A stretch of 64,000 bases of DNA, from contig NZ_JAUSSN010000004.1 of NCBI RefSeq assembly GCF_030812335.1, positions 124,001-188,000 on the forward strand. The letters run 5' to 3'. Source of the stretch: Pseudarthrobacter oxydans (lineage in GTDB: Bacteria; Actinomycetota; Actinomycetes; Actinomycetales; Micrococcaceae). Position numbers and translations under genes: made by a program. Every line of letters begins with the position of its first letter. The first letter of the stretch is position 1. Below are positions 52,500 to 62,095 of the stretch, piece after piece. The notes under the pieces are model-generated. The model was not told the origin of the DNA, ran no database searches, and worked only from the letters and a program-made list of their open reading frames with translations.

Positions 52500-54077
52500 T
52501 CAGTCAAACGATGTCCGGCTTCGCGCCGGCAACCGCGACGGTGGACGCGCGGGCGACTCGGCGCTTTGGTCGTAGACGGGTTCGGGTTCCAGGTAGTCCC
52601 GCGAAGATCCGACGGACACCGGTTCGGGCTGGGATTCGTGGGACTGATACGCGGTGTAGTACCGGTAAGAACCGGCGCCGGTTGTGGGCACACGGTTGAG
52701 GATGGTGCCGAGGATGTTGCCGTTCACCCGGTTGAGGTTGCCGAGGGACTTTCCCAGTTCCTCATCGGTGGTTTTTCCGGCCCTGATGACTACAATTGCT
52801 CCGTCGGCAATGCGCGTGAGTACGGCGGCGTCCGTGACGGGGAGCAGCGGCGGGGCGTCGACCAGCACAATGGCGTCCTGGGCGAGTGTCCTCAGCAGGG
52901 TCTTCATGGCCTGCGACCCCAACAATTCGCTGGGATTCGGCGGGATCCGGCCGGATCCGAGTACCCGAAGGTTGGGCATTGCGCTCCATTCCTGCAGAAC
53001 GTCCTCCAGCTCAGCGTGGCCACTCAGGACGTCGGTGACACCGACACCGGGGACGAGGTTGAAGACATCGACCAGGGTGGGGCGGCGCAGATCGCCGTCG
53101 ACGACCACAACGTTCTCGCCGGCGGCGGCCATGGTGACGGCCAGGTTGGCAGTCACTGTCGACTTGCCTTCCGCGGGAACAGAGCTGGTCACCACGATGA
53201 TGCGCGGGGGATTGTCGACGTCGACGTACTGAAGGTTTGTCCGGAGTTCCCGCAAGGCTTCGGTGATGGCATGCGATCCCTCGCCTGCCGCGATCGGACT
53301 GAAGCCGTCGTCCAGCACTTTACTCTTCCCGTCCAGGCGGTGGTCCACGGGGAGCGTTCCCAGTACCGGAATCCCGAAACGGCGTTCGATCGCAGTGGCG
53401 CTGCGGAGCCGGCGGTCGAGATGGTGTCGGAGCATTGCATAGAGGATTCCGAGAGCCAGCCCTGCCAGCGCTCCGATCGCGAGGGTGAGCTTTACGTTCG
53501 GGGAGGTGGGCGCCGTCGGCAGTGGGGCTTCGCCCAATGCAACCACGCGGATTACTGGAACGGGGACGACATCCGAGCCTTCAACGGCAGGGATGCTTTC
53601 CATCTCGTTGACTTGCGCGGCCAGACCCCTGACCCAGGCATCCGCGACGCGTTGCGCGGTGGCGGGATCCGTCGACGTGGCCGTGACCGCAATCTGGGCG
53701 CTTTCCTTTGGCAGCGTCACAGAGATTGACCCCAGCAGGGCGTCCGGCGATGTGGAGAGGCCCAGGTCCGTCACGACGCGTTCCGCAACGAGCCTGGACT
53801 TGGCCACCGACTCGTACTTTGTGGCCTTGGTTTGCGCCAGGTTCTCGCTCATGAGCGAAAGACTGAGGTTGTCCGAACCGCCGGCCACGACGATCCCACT
53901 GGACTGCGCGGAATAGATCTTCGGCTGCAAAAGGGTCCAGCAGAAGGCCAGCACGGTCAGGGCCAGCGTAAAGGCGAGAATGCCCTTCCACCGGGCCCGG
54001 GCGATGCGCAGGTAGTCCTCCAGCGCAAGCCCTGCCGCAGTCTGCCCGTTGTTGTCGGCCGTTTCAAAACCAGTCAC
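52500..54077 (-). CDS. Wzz domain fused to bacterial tyrosine kinase (copy 2)
   Basis: A 525-residue relative of the protein at 25766-27283. Wzz transmembrane segments flank an external loop (about 32-55 and 200-220); the kinase has Walker A SSVPAEGKSTVTA, Walker A' VVVDGDLRRP and Walker B IVLVDAPP. The tyrosine-rich tail carries YRYYTAYQ and then DYLEPEPVYD. The GTG start has GGGGGAGAGG upstream; a longer frame begins with MWVVGARHGG but lacks a better site. It could regulate the same polysaccharide or a different one, and may be counteracted by the phosphatase at 56260. Confidence 0.9.
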   Translation of the reverse strand: MTGFETADNNGQTAAGLALEDYLRIARARWKGILAFTLALTVLAFCWTLLQPKIYSAQSSGIVVAGGSDNLSLSLMSENLAQTKATKYESVAKSRLVAERVVTDLGLSTSPDALLGSISVTLPKESAQIAVTATSTDPATAQRVADAWVRGLAAQVNEMESIPAVEGSDVVPVPVIRVVALGEAPLPTAPTSPNVKLTLAIGALAGLALGILYAMLRHHLDRRLRSATAIERRFGIPVLGTLPVDHRLDGKSKVLDDGFSPIAAGEGSHAITEALRELRTNLQYVDVDNPPRIIVVTSSVPAEGKSTVTANLAVTMAAAGENVVVVDGDLRRPTLVDVFNLVPGVGVTDVLSGHAELEDVLQEWSAMPNLRVLGSGRIPPNPSELLGSQAMKTLLRTLAQDAIVLVDAPPLLPVTDAAVLTRIADGAIVVIRAGKTTDEELGKSLGNLNRVNGNILGTILNRVPTTGAGSYRYYTAYQSHESQPEPVSVGSSRDYLEPEPVYDQSAESPARPPSRLPARSRTSFD

Positions 54078-54161
54078 GCTTAGGTCCTCTCCCCCGTGCC
54101 TGGCCCCAACGACCCACACGAAAATTTACTGTACGGTACGGTGACCGCGTTGCTGTGCATA

Positions 54162-55322
54162 TTAACCCCGCAGGAGTAATCCCTGGTCCACGAGGCTGTC
54201 CACAGCCGAATCCAGCAGCGCTTCATAGCCTTCAGGCAGCCCGTGCACGGCCTCGATCTGGCCCGCCAAACTCTGCATAGAGACAGGGCGCCGGGCGGAC
54301 TGCCAGATTATGGGTCCGATGCCGCTGAGCCTGATGAGCTCGGTTTCGGTGAGGACCAGAAGGTCCTCACCGATTTCCACCGCGTCAACGGTCGCGGCCC
54401 TCTGCAGCCAGCCTGCGGGAATGGGTGAGCGATCAGTTTTCGCTTCCGATTCCGCTACGGCGGGTGACCATTCTTCGGCACCCTCCGACGGTCTTGCCGG
54501 ACCCGTAAGGAAGAGCGGCGCCAGGCTGTCCTTCAGATCAGCCGCTTCTGAATAGCTGATGCGGAACACCCCGCCCACGCTGTCAATCAGGCGGCAGAGC
54601 GATTGCAGCGGTTGGACCACGGCGGCCTGGGAGGACGTGTCCGGAATGAGCGCCAGCACTGCGTCCACCAAAGGGACCGGCTCAATGACGGGCAGTTGGT
54701 AGTCACCGTCGGCAACCCGGTCGAGCAGCGCAATGGCCGTGATGCGGGGATTGTCGGGCGCGATCTTTAGGCCGAGTTCGTCCGGGCCCACCTGTAGTTT
54801 GGCGGCACCGGGCGCTAGCTGCTTTATGGACAACGGCTTCGGGTACGGCAAAACCGTCCCATCTTCCCGGATCGCTACCGTCTCGTCTGTTATGTAGCCG
54901 AAAGTCCGAGCGAGCTGCGAGGACGCTGTGGTCTTGCCAGTGCCGGATTTCGCAACCAGGGCAATGACTGCGCCGCCGGAATCCGCGACCCCGCAGGCGT
55001 GGAGCATCGTCAGCTCGCCGGCTCGTTCCAGGATGGCTGCGATGGTGACTTCCGAAGTCACAGCTTCAGCCAAACCCTCAAAGGTGTCCGAGCCGATGTG
55101 CCGCACGCCAGCGGCCGGTAGCGTCGAGTCGAAATGGAGGGATGCCGTGAAGGGATGGGCCGATACGCCGGGCTCGGTTTGCGTTGTGGTTCGCGGATCC
55201 GCGAGGCATCGGCTCCAGGCCTGGACCATTGATTTCTGCTGGTCAGCGGATACGGCCGCCCCCCACTCAACGGTGAAGCTGGTACCCAACACATTGAGGT
55301 TCAAATCGCCGGAGGCCCTCAA
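54162..55322 (-). CDS. HPr-kinase-like protein fused to a PqqD domain
   Basis: A 386-residue protein in which an HPr serine kinase/phosphorylase-like domain (about 75-270) has a P-loop ALVAKSGTGKTTAS (121-134) and ITDETVAI (144-151), where the usual DD/DE pair lies. The C-terminal 80 residues (about 307-386: DAVEIGEDLLVLTETELIRLSG, IIWQSARRPVSMQSLAGQIEAVHG) resemble PqqD domains. Such kinases act on peptides or proteins in other clusters; the substrate here is unknown. It starts with TTG, weakly ribosome-bound, and is downstream of a Tat-signal protein gene. The separate PqqD and nucleotidyltransferase genes are at 11.7-12.9 kb. Confidence 0.78.
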   Translation of the reverse strand: MRASGDLNLNVLGTSFTVEWGAAVSADQQKSMVQAWSRCLADPRTTTQTEPGVSAHPFTASLHFDSTLPAAGVRHIGSDTFEGLAEAVTSEVTIAAILERAGELTMLHACGVADSGGAVIALVAKSGTGKTTASSQLARTFGYITDETVAIREDGTVLPYPKPLSIKQLAPGAAKLQVGPDELGLKIAPDNPRITAIALLDRVADGDYQLPVIEPVPLVDAVLALIPDTSSQAAVVQPLQSLCRLIDSVGGVFRISYSEAADLKDSLAPLFLTGPARPSEGAEEWSPAVAESEAKTDRSPIPAGWLQRAATVDAVEIGEDLLVLTETELIRLSGIGPIIWQSARRPVSMQSLAGQIEAVHGLPEGYEALLDSAVDSLVDQGLLLRG

Positions 55323-55496
55323 CTAGTTTCACCCATCCGGCAACGCCTTATTACTTTGATGCCTTCTACCGGTAACCGCCCGTACAGCCAGAACCGTTCC
55401 GACATTGCACCCCCAACATGATCTCGGCCTCTTACCTCTGGCCATTAGATCACTGAAGGGTAGGCATTCGGACTACATATCCGAGGCGAGGGGGCG
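55323..55496. other. Intergenic region, no gene seen
   Basis: About 175 bases between the HPrK-PqqD start and the end of the Tat-signal gene. No supported frame. A separate promoter for the kinase gene is possible. Confidence 0.35.
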
Positions 55497-56036
55497 TCAC
55501 TTACCCAACTGGAGCGCAGAACTATCTGTCAATGTCGCGGTCGGCAGTGATACGGATACGTTCATCGCATAGCTGCCTCCGGGTGACGAAGCGCCTCCGT
55601 CGCGGGAGTAAGCAAGAGCGAAGTTCTGCGTGGCAGTCGGCCGGGTGACGAGGATCGTGAACATGGCCGTGAGGACATTATCCGCGTACGCGGTCCCAGT
55701 CCCGGAAGTCGGAGGAACCCCGCCCAGCGAGGCGATGAAGACTCCCGGCGAGCCCGCTGTGCGCGTGATCGTAACCGTCACCGTGACGTTGTCCGACCCG
55801 GGGACGCCGCTGGTGTTGAGGATGTCTAAGCCACTGGGGGCCGTGAGCTTTTTGTTGTTCGGGCTAAGACTGCCGGCGTACACACCGGACAGTTTCGCCG
55901 ACGGCGGCGTCGACGCCGCAGCGGCCGGCGCCGCAATGGCTGCCGCGATAACCGGCACGCTCCACGCGGCGCCCTTGACAACGGCGCGGCGGTCGAAACT
56001 GACTTTCGGTGCGGCCAGGCTCTTGATCTCCGACAT
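55497..56036 (-). CDS. Tat-signal secreted protein of unknown function
   Basis: A 179-residue protein with a twin-arginine signal: DRRAVVKGAAWSVPVIAAAIAAPAAAAS, where RR is followed by a hydrophobic stretch and an AxA cleavage near residue 42. The mature part is Ser/Thr/Gly-rich and beta-strand-like (VTVTVTITRTAG, FTILVTRP), without cysteines. This type of short RR-start protein is common in Arthrobacter-group genomes; function is unknown. It is upstream of the HPrK-PqqD gene on the same strand, so it could be exported after modification by that system (inference). Confidence 0.72.
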   Translation of the reverse strand: MSEIKSLAAPKVSFDRRAVVKGAAWSVPVIAAAIAAPAAAASTPPSAKLSGVYAGSLSPNNKKLTAPSGLDILNTSGVPGSDNVTVTVTITRTAGSPGVFIASLGGVPPTSGTGTAYADNVLTAMFTILVTRPTATQNFALAYSRDGGASSPGGSYAMNVSVSLPTATLTDSSALQLGK

Positions 56037-56259
56037 CTTTTACCCCAAGTTCTAATGCTGCGGAGAACCCTCAGTCGGGCAAGCTCCAGCCGAGCGTTTC
56101 GGCGTTCTTCGACGACTGTACGCAGAAAAGCGTGAATCTTCAATATCAAGATGCTTTATTTTCAAGAACGACAGAAGTCGGCCCTATCTCCTTTGAGCGG
56201 TCAGGTCGTGCCCGGCGCGGCTAGACTCGAAAGCCACGCCACCGGCACGAGTCTCGCTA

Positions 56260-56868
56260 ATGGAAGTTGGGAAAACCTTGGAAGCGCCCCACCCCGTCCG
56301 GATCCTGACGGTCTGCACCGGCAACATCTGCCGCTCGCCGGTCGCCGAGCGCCTGCTGCAGACCGGCCTGGACCAGGTGCGGCCCGATACCTTTGTGGTG
56401 AGCAGCGCCGGAACGCGGGCCATGGTGGGCGATCCGATCCAGCCGCCTTCGGCCGACATCATCAGGACCTACGGCGGGACCCCGGACAACTTTGAGGCCC
56501 GGCTGCTGACGCCCAAGATCCTCCGGGAGTCGGACCTGGTGCTGGCGATGACCGCCAAACACCGCGGCGCCGTGATGCAGATGGACGCCTCCCTGCTGAA
56601 ACGCACCTTCACCATCCGCGAATTTGCCCGGATGCTGCAGGTCCTCGAACAGCGCGACGCGCCGTCCGCCGTCGTCGACCTTCCCGCGTTCTGGCGGGAA
56701 CTCCCCGCCCGGGCCGCCTCCGTGCGGCACCTGGCGCTGGCGACGGAAGCCGCCGACAACGACGTGGTGGACCCCTACCGGCGCGGCCAGGAACTGTACA
56801 ACCAGATGGAGGACGAGCTGGCCCCGGCCATCCTCACCATCCTGCGGTTCGCCCGCCAGCACAGCTGA
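56260..56868 (+). CDS. Low-molecular-weight protein tyrosine phosphatase
   Basis: A 202-residue cytosolic phosphatase with the C-x5-R loop C19-TGNIC-R25-S, preceded by ILTV, and a likely DPYRRG aspartate loop near residue 168. The C-terminal extension of about 50 residues is longer than in the minimal family. In polysaccharide loci such enzymes (Wzb, PtpA) dephosphorylate BY-kinases; a Wzz/BY-kinase is encoded 2 kb away. The ATG at 56260 has only a weak upstream site; internal TTG codons are possible. Confidence 0.88.
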   Translation: MEVGKTLEAPHPVRILTVCTGNICRSPVAERLLQTGLDQVRPDTFVVSSAGTRAMVGDPIQPPSADIIRTYGGTPDNFEARLLTPKILRESDLVLAMTAKHRGAVMQMDASLLKRTFTIREFARMLQVLEQRDAPSAVVDLPAFWRELPARAASVRHLALATEAADNDVVDPYRRGQELYNQMEDELAPAILTILRFARQHS

Positions 56869-56927
56869 CCAAATTTGCCACTGCGCCGCCCGCACCATTT
56901 GGCGGGGCGCGGTGGTAATGTCCGGCC

Positions 56928-58007
56928 ATGGGAACGTCGCCGGAACCAGTAGCAGCCGCAGGCTCAGCCGCGGCACCGGGCGGCACGCACCGCCGCCGCA
57001 CCATTGCCATCGCCATCATCGCCGGGCTGGTGGTCCTCGCCGCCGCCGCCGCCGCGTTCCTGCTGAACCGGCCGCGCACCGAAACCGCGGCCCCGGCACA
57101 GACCTCCGCCTCGGCCCCGGAGACAACCACGCCCGCACCCACCCCAACTCCCACACCGACCCCGACCCCGGATCCGCCGCCCGTCGCGCTCAACATCCTG
57201 CTGGTGGGCAGCGACAGCCGGATTAATGCCCGCGGCGAGGCCGCCTCCGGCGCCACCTCGGACCAGCGCGGGGACGCCCTGGTCCTGCTCCATCTCCCGG
57301 CGGACCGGCAGGCCATCTACGGCATCTCGATCATGCGCGACCTGTGGGTGGACGTCCCGGGCTACGGCGCGGCCAAGGTCAACGCCGGGCTGGAACTGGG
57401 CGGGGTGCCGCTCATGACGCAGACCGTGGAGGCCCTGCTGGGCCAGCCCATCAACCACACCGTGATGGCGGACTTCCAGGGCTTCGCCGCCATGACGGAT
57501 GCGGTCGGCGGGGTGGACGTCAACATCACGCAGCCCTTCACCAGCACCGTCGACGACATTTTCTACTTCCCGCCCGGGGTGAACCGGCTCACCGGGGCGC
57601 AGGCGCTCGCCTTCGTCCGCGAGCGCCACGCCTTCTCCGACGGCGACTACCAGCGGGTCCGGAACCAGCAGACGTTCCTCAAGGCCCTGATGGCCAAAAT
57701 GGCCGCGGAGGGCGGGCTGTCGGACCGGAACACCGTGAAGCAGTTGGTGCAGACCGTGCTCCCCCACGTCACGGTCTCCCCCGGGCTCACGGTGGAGACG
57801 CTGGAACAGCTCGCCTTCAGCCTCCGCGCCACACCGCCGGGCAACGGCCTGTTCTTCACCCTGCCGACGGCCGGTGTGGGATTCAGCCGGGACGGCCAGT
57901 CGATCGTCCGGCAGGACCCGGCCGCGACCGCAGCGGTGGCGGCCGCGCTGGCCAACGGGACCCTGGGCGAGTACATCGCCGCGCACGGGCTGCAGAACGG
58001 CAACTGA
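56928..58007 (+). CDS. LytR-CpsA-Psr (LCP) family wall-polymer ligase
   Basis: A 359-residue membrane-anchored phosphotransferase that attaches lipid-linked polymers to peptidoglycan. An N-terminal basic region, one transmembrane helix (about 23-45), a Thr/Pro-rich stalk (TPTPTPTPTPDPPP) and the LCP domain follow: ILLVGSDSR, GDALVLLHL, ISIMRDLWVDVPGYGAAKVNAG, FAAMTDAVGGVDV and ALAFVRERHAFSDGDYQRVRNQQ, with the conserved arginines. It is a natural last step for the polysaccharide locus. It starts 59 bases after the phosphatase gene on the same strand. Confidence 0.92.
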   Translation: MGTSPEPVAAAGSAAAPGGTHRRRTIAIAIIAGLVVLAAAAAAFLLNRPRTETAAPAQTSASAPETTTPAPTPTPTPTPTPDPPPVALNILLVGSDSRINARGEAASGATSDQRGDALVLLHLPADRQAIYGISIMRDLWVDVPGYGAAKVNAGLELGGVPLMTQTVEALLGQPINHTVMADFQGFAAMTDAVGGVDVNITQPFTSTVDDIFYFPPGVNRLTGAQALAFVRERHAFSDGDYQRVRNQQTFLKALMAKMAAEGGLSDRNTVKQLVQTVLPHVTVSPGLTVETLEQLAFSLRATPPGNGLFFTLPTAGVGFSRDGQSIVRQDPAATAAVAAALANGTLGEYIAAHGLQNGN

Positions 58008-58128
58008 TGCGCCGCCGTCGCCGGCGGGAAGGCCTGACCCTAGGGTTCCCGCCGGCGTCCCGGACGGTGCGCTACCCCGGTAGCGAACGCCCACGCCAGG
58101 GGTGACCGTGGCTCTATATATTGGGTCC

Positions 58129-60345
58129 ATGACCCAGACTCCCGTGCAGCCGTCCCCGCAGCCCCCGGTTGCCAAGAAGATCCCCGCCCTCCGCACGCAC
58201 CACGGTGATGCCTTCGAGGACAACTACGAGTGGCTGCGGGACAAGGAATCCGCCGAGGTCGTCGAGCTGCTCAAGGCCGAAAACGCCTACCAGGAGGCCG
58301 TGACCGCGCACCAGGAGCCGCTGCGCGAGGCCATCTTCGGCGAGATCAAGGGCCGCACCCAGGAGACGGACCTCTCCGTGCCCAACCGCAAGGACGGCTG
58401 GTGGTACTACACCCGTTCCGTGGCGGGCAAGGAATACGGCATCCAGTGCCGCGTCCGGGCCCAGGACACCGGGGACCGCGTCGCCGACTGGACGCCCCCC
58501 GCCGTCGAGGTCGGCGTCGAGGTTCCGGGCGAGGAAATCCTGCTGGACTGCAACGTCGAGGCCGAGGGCAAGCCGTTCTTCGCCGTCGGCGGCGCCGCCG
58601 TGACCATCGACGGGAACCTCTACGCCTACGCCGTGGACAACGCCGGCGACGAGCGGTTCACGCTGCGCATCAAGGACCTGCGGACCGGGGAACTCCTGCC
58701 CGACGTGATCGAGAACATCTTCTACGGCATCTCCTTCTCCCCCGACGGCACCCGGATCTTCTACACCGTGGTGGACGACTCCTGGCGGCCCTACCAGGTG
58801 AAATCCCACGTCCTCGGCACGCCCGTCGAGGGCGACGAGATCATCTACCAGGAGGACGACGTCGCCATGTGGCTGGGCTTCGAGCTCTCCGCCGACCGCC
58901 GCCACCTGGTGCTGAGCATCGGCTGCTCCGAGTTCAGCGAGACCCGGCTGCTGCGCTTCGACGCGCTCGACGCCGGACTGAGCACCGTGATCTCCCGGGA
59001 CGAACGCATCCTCTACGAGGCCGAGCCTTTCCTGCTGGCGGACGCCGCGGGGACGCCGGCCGAGGCCATCGTCCTGACCCACAACAGGGACGCCATCAAC
59101 TCCATGGTCTCGCTGCTTGACCCGGCCGAGCTCGGAAAGCCGGTCGCCGAGCAGCACTGGACCACCGTCGTCGAGCACTCCGATGAGGTGCGCGTGAACG
59201 GCGCGGGCGTCACCTCCACGCACCTGGTGGTCTCCGTCCGCAAGGACACGATCGAGCGCGTGCAGGTGCTGCCGCTGGCCGGGCTGGGCACGCCGGAGCA
59301 GGGCGCGCCGGTGGAGCCGGCCTTCGAGGAGGAGCTCTACACCGCGGGGGTGGCCGGTTCCGACTACGAGGCCCCCGTGATCCGGATGGGCTACACCTCC
59401 TACTTCACGCCGTCCCGGGTCTACGACTTTGTGCTGCCCACCGCGGAACAGCCCGCCGGCGAGCTGCTGCTGCGCAAGGAAAGCCCGGTGCTCGGCGGCT
59501 ACTCCGCCGCGGACTACGTCGCCACCCGCGAATGGGCGGAGGCCGCCGACGGGACCCGGATCCCGCTGTCGGTGCTGCGGCACGCCTCGGTCAAGCGGGA
59601 CTCGACGGCGGCGGGCCTGGTCTACGGGTACGGCTCCTACGAGCTGAGCATGGACCCCGGCTTCGGGATCCCCCGGCTGTCCCTGCTGGACCGGGGCATC
59701 GTGTTTGTGATCGCGCACATCCGCGGCGGCGGGGAACTGGGCCGGCACTGGTACGACACCGGCAAGAAGCTGCAGAAGAAGAACACCTTCACGGACTTCA
59801 TCGCGGCCACCGACTGGCTGGCGCAGTCCGGCTGGGTGGACCCGGCCCGGATCGCGGCCATGGGCGGCTCGGCCGGCGGCCTGCTGATGGGCGCGGTCGC
59901 CAACCAGGCCCCGGAGAAGTACGCGGCGATCGTGGCCGCCGTCCCGTTCGTGGACGCCCTGACCACCATCCTGGATCCGGAGCTGCCGCTCTCCGCGCTG
60001 GAGTGGGAGGAATGGGGCAACCCGATCACCGACCGCGCCGTGTACGAGTACATGAAGTCCTACACGCCGTACGAGAACGTCCGCGCGGTGGCGTACCCCA
60101 AGATCGCCGCAGTCACCTCGTTCAATGACACCCGGGTGCTGTACGTGGAGCCCGCCAAGTGGGTGCAGCGGCTGCGTGAACTCAACACCGGCAGCGAGCC
60201 GATCGTGATGAAGATCGAGATGGAGGGCGGCCACGGCGGCGCCTCGGGCCGCTACGTGCAGTGGAAGGAACGGGCCTGGGACTACGCGTTCGTCGCCGAC
60301 TCCCTCGGCGCCACGGAGCTGCTGCCGGGGGCCGGGCTGAAGTAG
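58129..60345 (+). CDS. S9-family oligopeptidase (oligopeptidase B-like)
   Basis: A 738-residue cytosolic serine peptidase. The N-terminal propeller begins after PALRTHHGDAFEDNYEWLRDKES; the hydrolase domain near 480-738 has the serine in GGSAGGLLMG, the aspartate in SFNDTRVLY and the histidine in EGGHGGASG. IRGGGELGRHWY and the final helix match the family. It cleaves short peptides, often after basic residues. The start at 58129 was chosen over 58102 because the added residues are unlike the family. Metabolic role; not tied to the polysaccharide genes. Confidence 0.92.
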   Translation: MTQTPVQPSPQPPVAKKIPALRTHHGDAFEDNYEWLRDKESAEVVELLKAENAYQEAVTAHQEPLREAIFGEIKGRTQETDLSVPNRKDGWWYYTRSVAGKEYGIQCRVRAQDTGDRVADWTPPAVEVGVEVPGEEILLDCNVEAEGKPFFAVGGAAVTIDGNLYAYAVDNAGDERFTLRIKDLRTGELLPDVIENIFYGISFSPDGTRIFYTVVDDSWRPYQVKSHVLGTPVEGDEIIYQEDDVAMWLGFELSADRRHLVLSIGCSEFSETRLLRFDALDAGLSTVISRDERILYEAEPFLLADAAGTPAEAIVLTHNRDAINSMVSLLDPAELGKPVAEQHWTTVVEHSDEVRVNGAGVTSTHLVVSVRKDTIERVQVLPLAGLGTPEQGAPVEPAFEEELYTAGVAGSDYEAPVIRMGYTSYFTPSRVYDFVLPTAEQPAGELLLRKESPVLGGYSAADYVATREWAEAADGTRIPLSVLRHASVKRDSTAAGLVYGYGSYELSMDPGFGIPRLSLLDRGIVFVIAHIRGGGELGRHWYDTGKKLQKKNTFTDFIAATDWLAQSGWVDPARIAAMGGSAGGLLMGAVANQAPEKYAAIVAAVPFVDALTTILDPELPLSALEWEEWGNPITDRAVYEYMKSYTPYENVRAVAYPKIAAVTSFNDTRVLYVEPAKWVQRLRELNTGSEPIVMKIEMEGGHGGASGRYVQWKERAWDYAFVADSLGATELLPGAGLK

Positions 60346-60356
60346 GGCCCCTCCTC

Positions 60357-60422
60357 CCCATCGATTGCTCCGTAACCGCCCTTTTGGGCCCCCAGAAGGG
60401 CCGTTGCGGAGCAGTCGATGGG
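60357..60422. repeat. 66-base imperfect palindrome between convergent genes
   Basis: CCCATCGATTGCTCCGTAAC (from 60357) pairs with GTTGCGGAGCAGTCGATGGG (ending 60422) with few mismatches, and CGCCCTT/AAGGGCC continues the stem toward a short loop. It lies between the S9 peptidase stop and the PucR gene stop. It may terminate both transcripts or be a dispersed palindromic repeat. Confidence 0.85.
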
Positions 60423-60493
60423 CTGGGCCGGGGATGCCGCGCCGCCCCCCGGGGTGCCGATGGCCATGACTGCGCCGGGCCGGCTGGATGTTT

Positions 60494-62095
60494 TTAGGAA
60501 TCGCGCGATTCGTGCAGCGTCTGGCTCAAAGCAACGACGTCGTCATGAAAGGCGAGATAAAGGTTCGTGATGGTCCGCGGGCTTGAAAGCGACCCGCCCA
60601 CCAGGTTTTCAGCCTTCTTCAGGCGGTACCGGACAGTGTTCGGGTGGACAAACAGCTCACCGGCGACTTTCGCGACGTCCAGGTCGTTCACGAGGTAGGA
60701 GATGACCGTCTGTTTCAGTTCGCTGTCGGCGTTCAGGCCTTCAACAAAACGTTTTAGCTTGTCCTCCTTATCCTGGACAGACTGCTGGCGTGCAAGGAGC
60801 CACGTGGCCGGGTCGACCTCATCCAGTCGGACGATTCCCCGATAGGCGCCGGAGGCGGTGGTCGATGCGGCCTGGATTTGCCGGCGGGCAATTCCTGCTG
60901 CCGCTTCTGCTTCCCGGAACGCCTCGGGGGTCCTGGCAAGATCGGAATAGGGTTCGGACAGGCCGACGAACACTGCCCTGTCGGTCAGCTCCAGCCAGGC
61001 ATCCAAGGCTGATGAGTTGGAGACCACAGCGTGAAAGCCCGGCGGGTATTCAGGGGTTCGTCCGTTCGCTGCCAGTAAGAGCCCCAGGCCGCTGACTTCC
61101 GCTCCTCGCAAGAGCAGTTCGAAAAAGGAAGGGTCCAAGGGCTCCTGGGCGAGATTTGCAGCCACCACGGCCCGGAGCGGTTCGTAGGGCGCAAACCGGA
61201 ATGCGCGCATCCGCTCCCAGTGCCTGAACTCGCGGGCCACCGGCACACCGTCCTGCAGCATGGTCAGCAACTGCGTGTTTTCATGCCGTTCCCTGGAATC
61301 TGAGAACTGAGCGATCCCCTTAACTGCCGCCAGGAGCCGCAGCGTCGTTTCCAGCAGGACGTCGCCGAGATCCTTCAATACGCGGTGGTTCCTGCTGGCC
61401 ACGGCCAGGACGAAGCCATCGCCTCGAAGCACCAGTGGCCTCGCCACGACTCCCCACTGGCCGATCACTATGGGATCAGACTCGTTCTTGCGGTTACGCA
61501 ACTCTTTCCAGATCAAGTGGGTCGGGCCGTCCCCGGAGGATTCGACGATTCGCCCGGAATCTTCGTAAAGCACCGCTGTACCCCGGCACGCCGTGGCGAG
61601 TCTGGCGATGAGGGATTTGACCGGATCCTCAGCTGAAATGCTCTGCAGCAGGTCATTGCTCAGCCACAGTGCGCGCTTTTGCAGGTAGGCGTCAGGCGAC
61701 GCCTGCGACTTGTTGATGAAGTTCTCGATGCGGTGGAAGGGAACCTCTGCTGCCACCGTATACAACGGGAAGCCGGCCCGTTTGCAGGCCGAGACGAGCT
61801 GGGCGGGCACGTGGTCAAAGTAGATCCCGACGCCGAAAAAGATCGCTGCCACCCGGGCTTTCCTGAGATCTTCCACAAGAGCCACGGCCAGCCGTTCGTC
61901 CCGTTCGGCGTTCACAAACCTCAACCCGGTGGTCAGCAACACGCTGTTCGGCTCCAGCCAGGCCGCCGGATTGTGGATGTCACTGGTGTGCGCTCCCGTT
62001 ATGACGGCGGCGGGGTTGCCCGGAACTACCGGGGCCAGGCCCAAGGGTGCTTCCGATATCACGTCATCAAGCGTGATGGGCGGCTTGTCGGGCAT
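60494..62095 (-). CDS. PucR-family transcriptional regulator
   Basis: A 533-residue regulator. An N-terminal PucR-type domain (about 1-125: TLDDVISEAPLG, WLEPNSVLLTTGLRF, AIFFGVGIYFDHVPAQLVSACKRAGFPLYTV) senses a purine- or amide-type ligand, a middle GAF-like/GGDEF-like region follows, and the C-terminal helix-turn-helix (DLDVAKVAGELFVHPNTVRYRLKKAENLVG) binds DNA. The ATG at 62095 has AGGAGG 6 bases upstream. It is divergent from the hydantoinase gene with 156 bases between them, so it most likely controls that pathway. Confidence 0.9.
   Translation of the reverse strand: MPDKPPITLDDVISEAPLGLAPVVPGNPAAVITGAHTSDIHNPAAWLEPNSVLLTTGLRFVNAERDERLAVALVEDLRKARVAAIFFGVGIYFDHVPAQLVSACKRAGFPLYTVAAEVPFHRIENFINKSQASPDAYLQKRALWLSNDLLQSISAEDPVKSLIARLATACRGTAVLYEDSGRIVESSGDGPTHLIWKELRNRKNESDPIVIGQWGVVARPLVLRGDGFVLAVASRNHRVLKDLGDVLLETTLRLLAAVKGIAQFSDSRERHENTQLLTMLQDGVPVAREFRHWERMRAFRFAPYEPLRAVVAANLAQEPLDPSFFELLLRGAEVSGLGLLLAANGRTPEYPPGFHAVVSNSSALDAWLELTDRAVFVGLSEPYSDLARTPEAFREAEAAAGIARRQIQAASTTASGAYRGIVRLDEVDPATWLLARQQSVQDKEDKLKRFVEGLNADSELKQTVISYLVNDLDVAKVAGELFVHPNTVRYRLKKAENLVGGSLSSPRTITNLYLAFHDDVVALSQTLHESRDS

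Noticed and set aside
52655..52675. TGTAGTACCGGTA considered as a further copy of the 17-bp motif
   Set aside because: It lies inside the kinase coding sequence (tyrosine codons) and matches only a few bases.
57120..57180. Short tandem repeats (CCAACTCCC-like) in the LCP gene
   Set aside because: They encode a Thr/Pro stalk typical of secreted actinobacterial proteins; not a CRISPR or regulatory array.
58114..60234. A 706-codon minus-strand frame over the S9 peptidase gene
   Set aside because: Repetitive Gly/His/Val-rich translation with no motifs; the plus-strand frame has the full Ser-Asp-His set.
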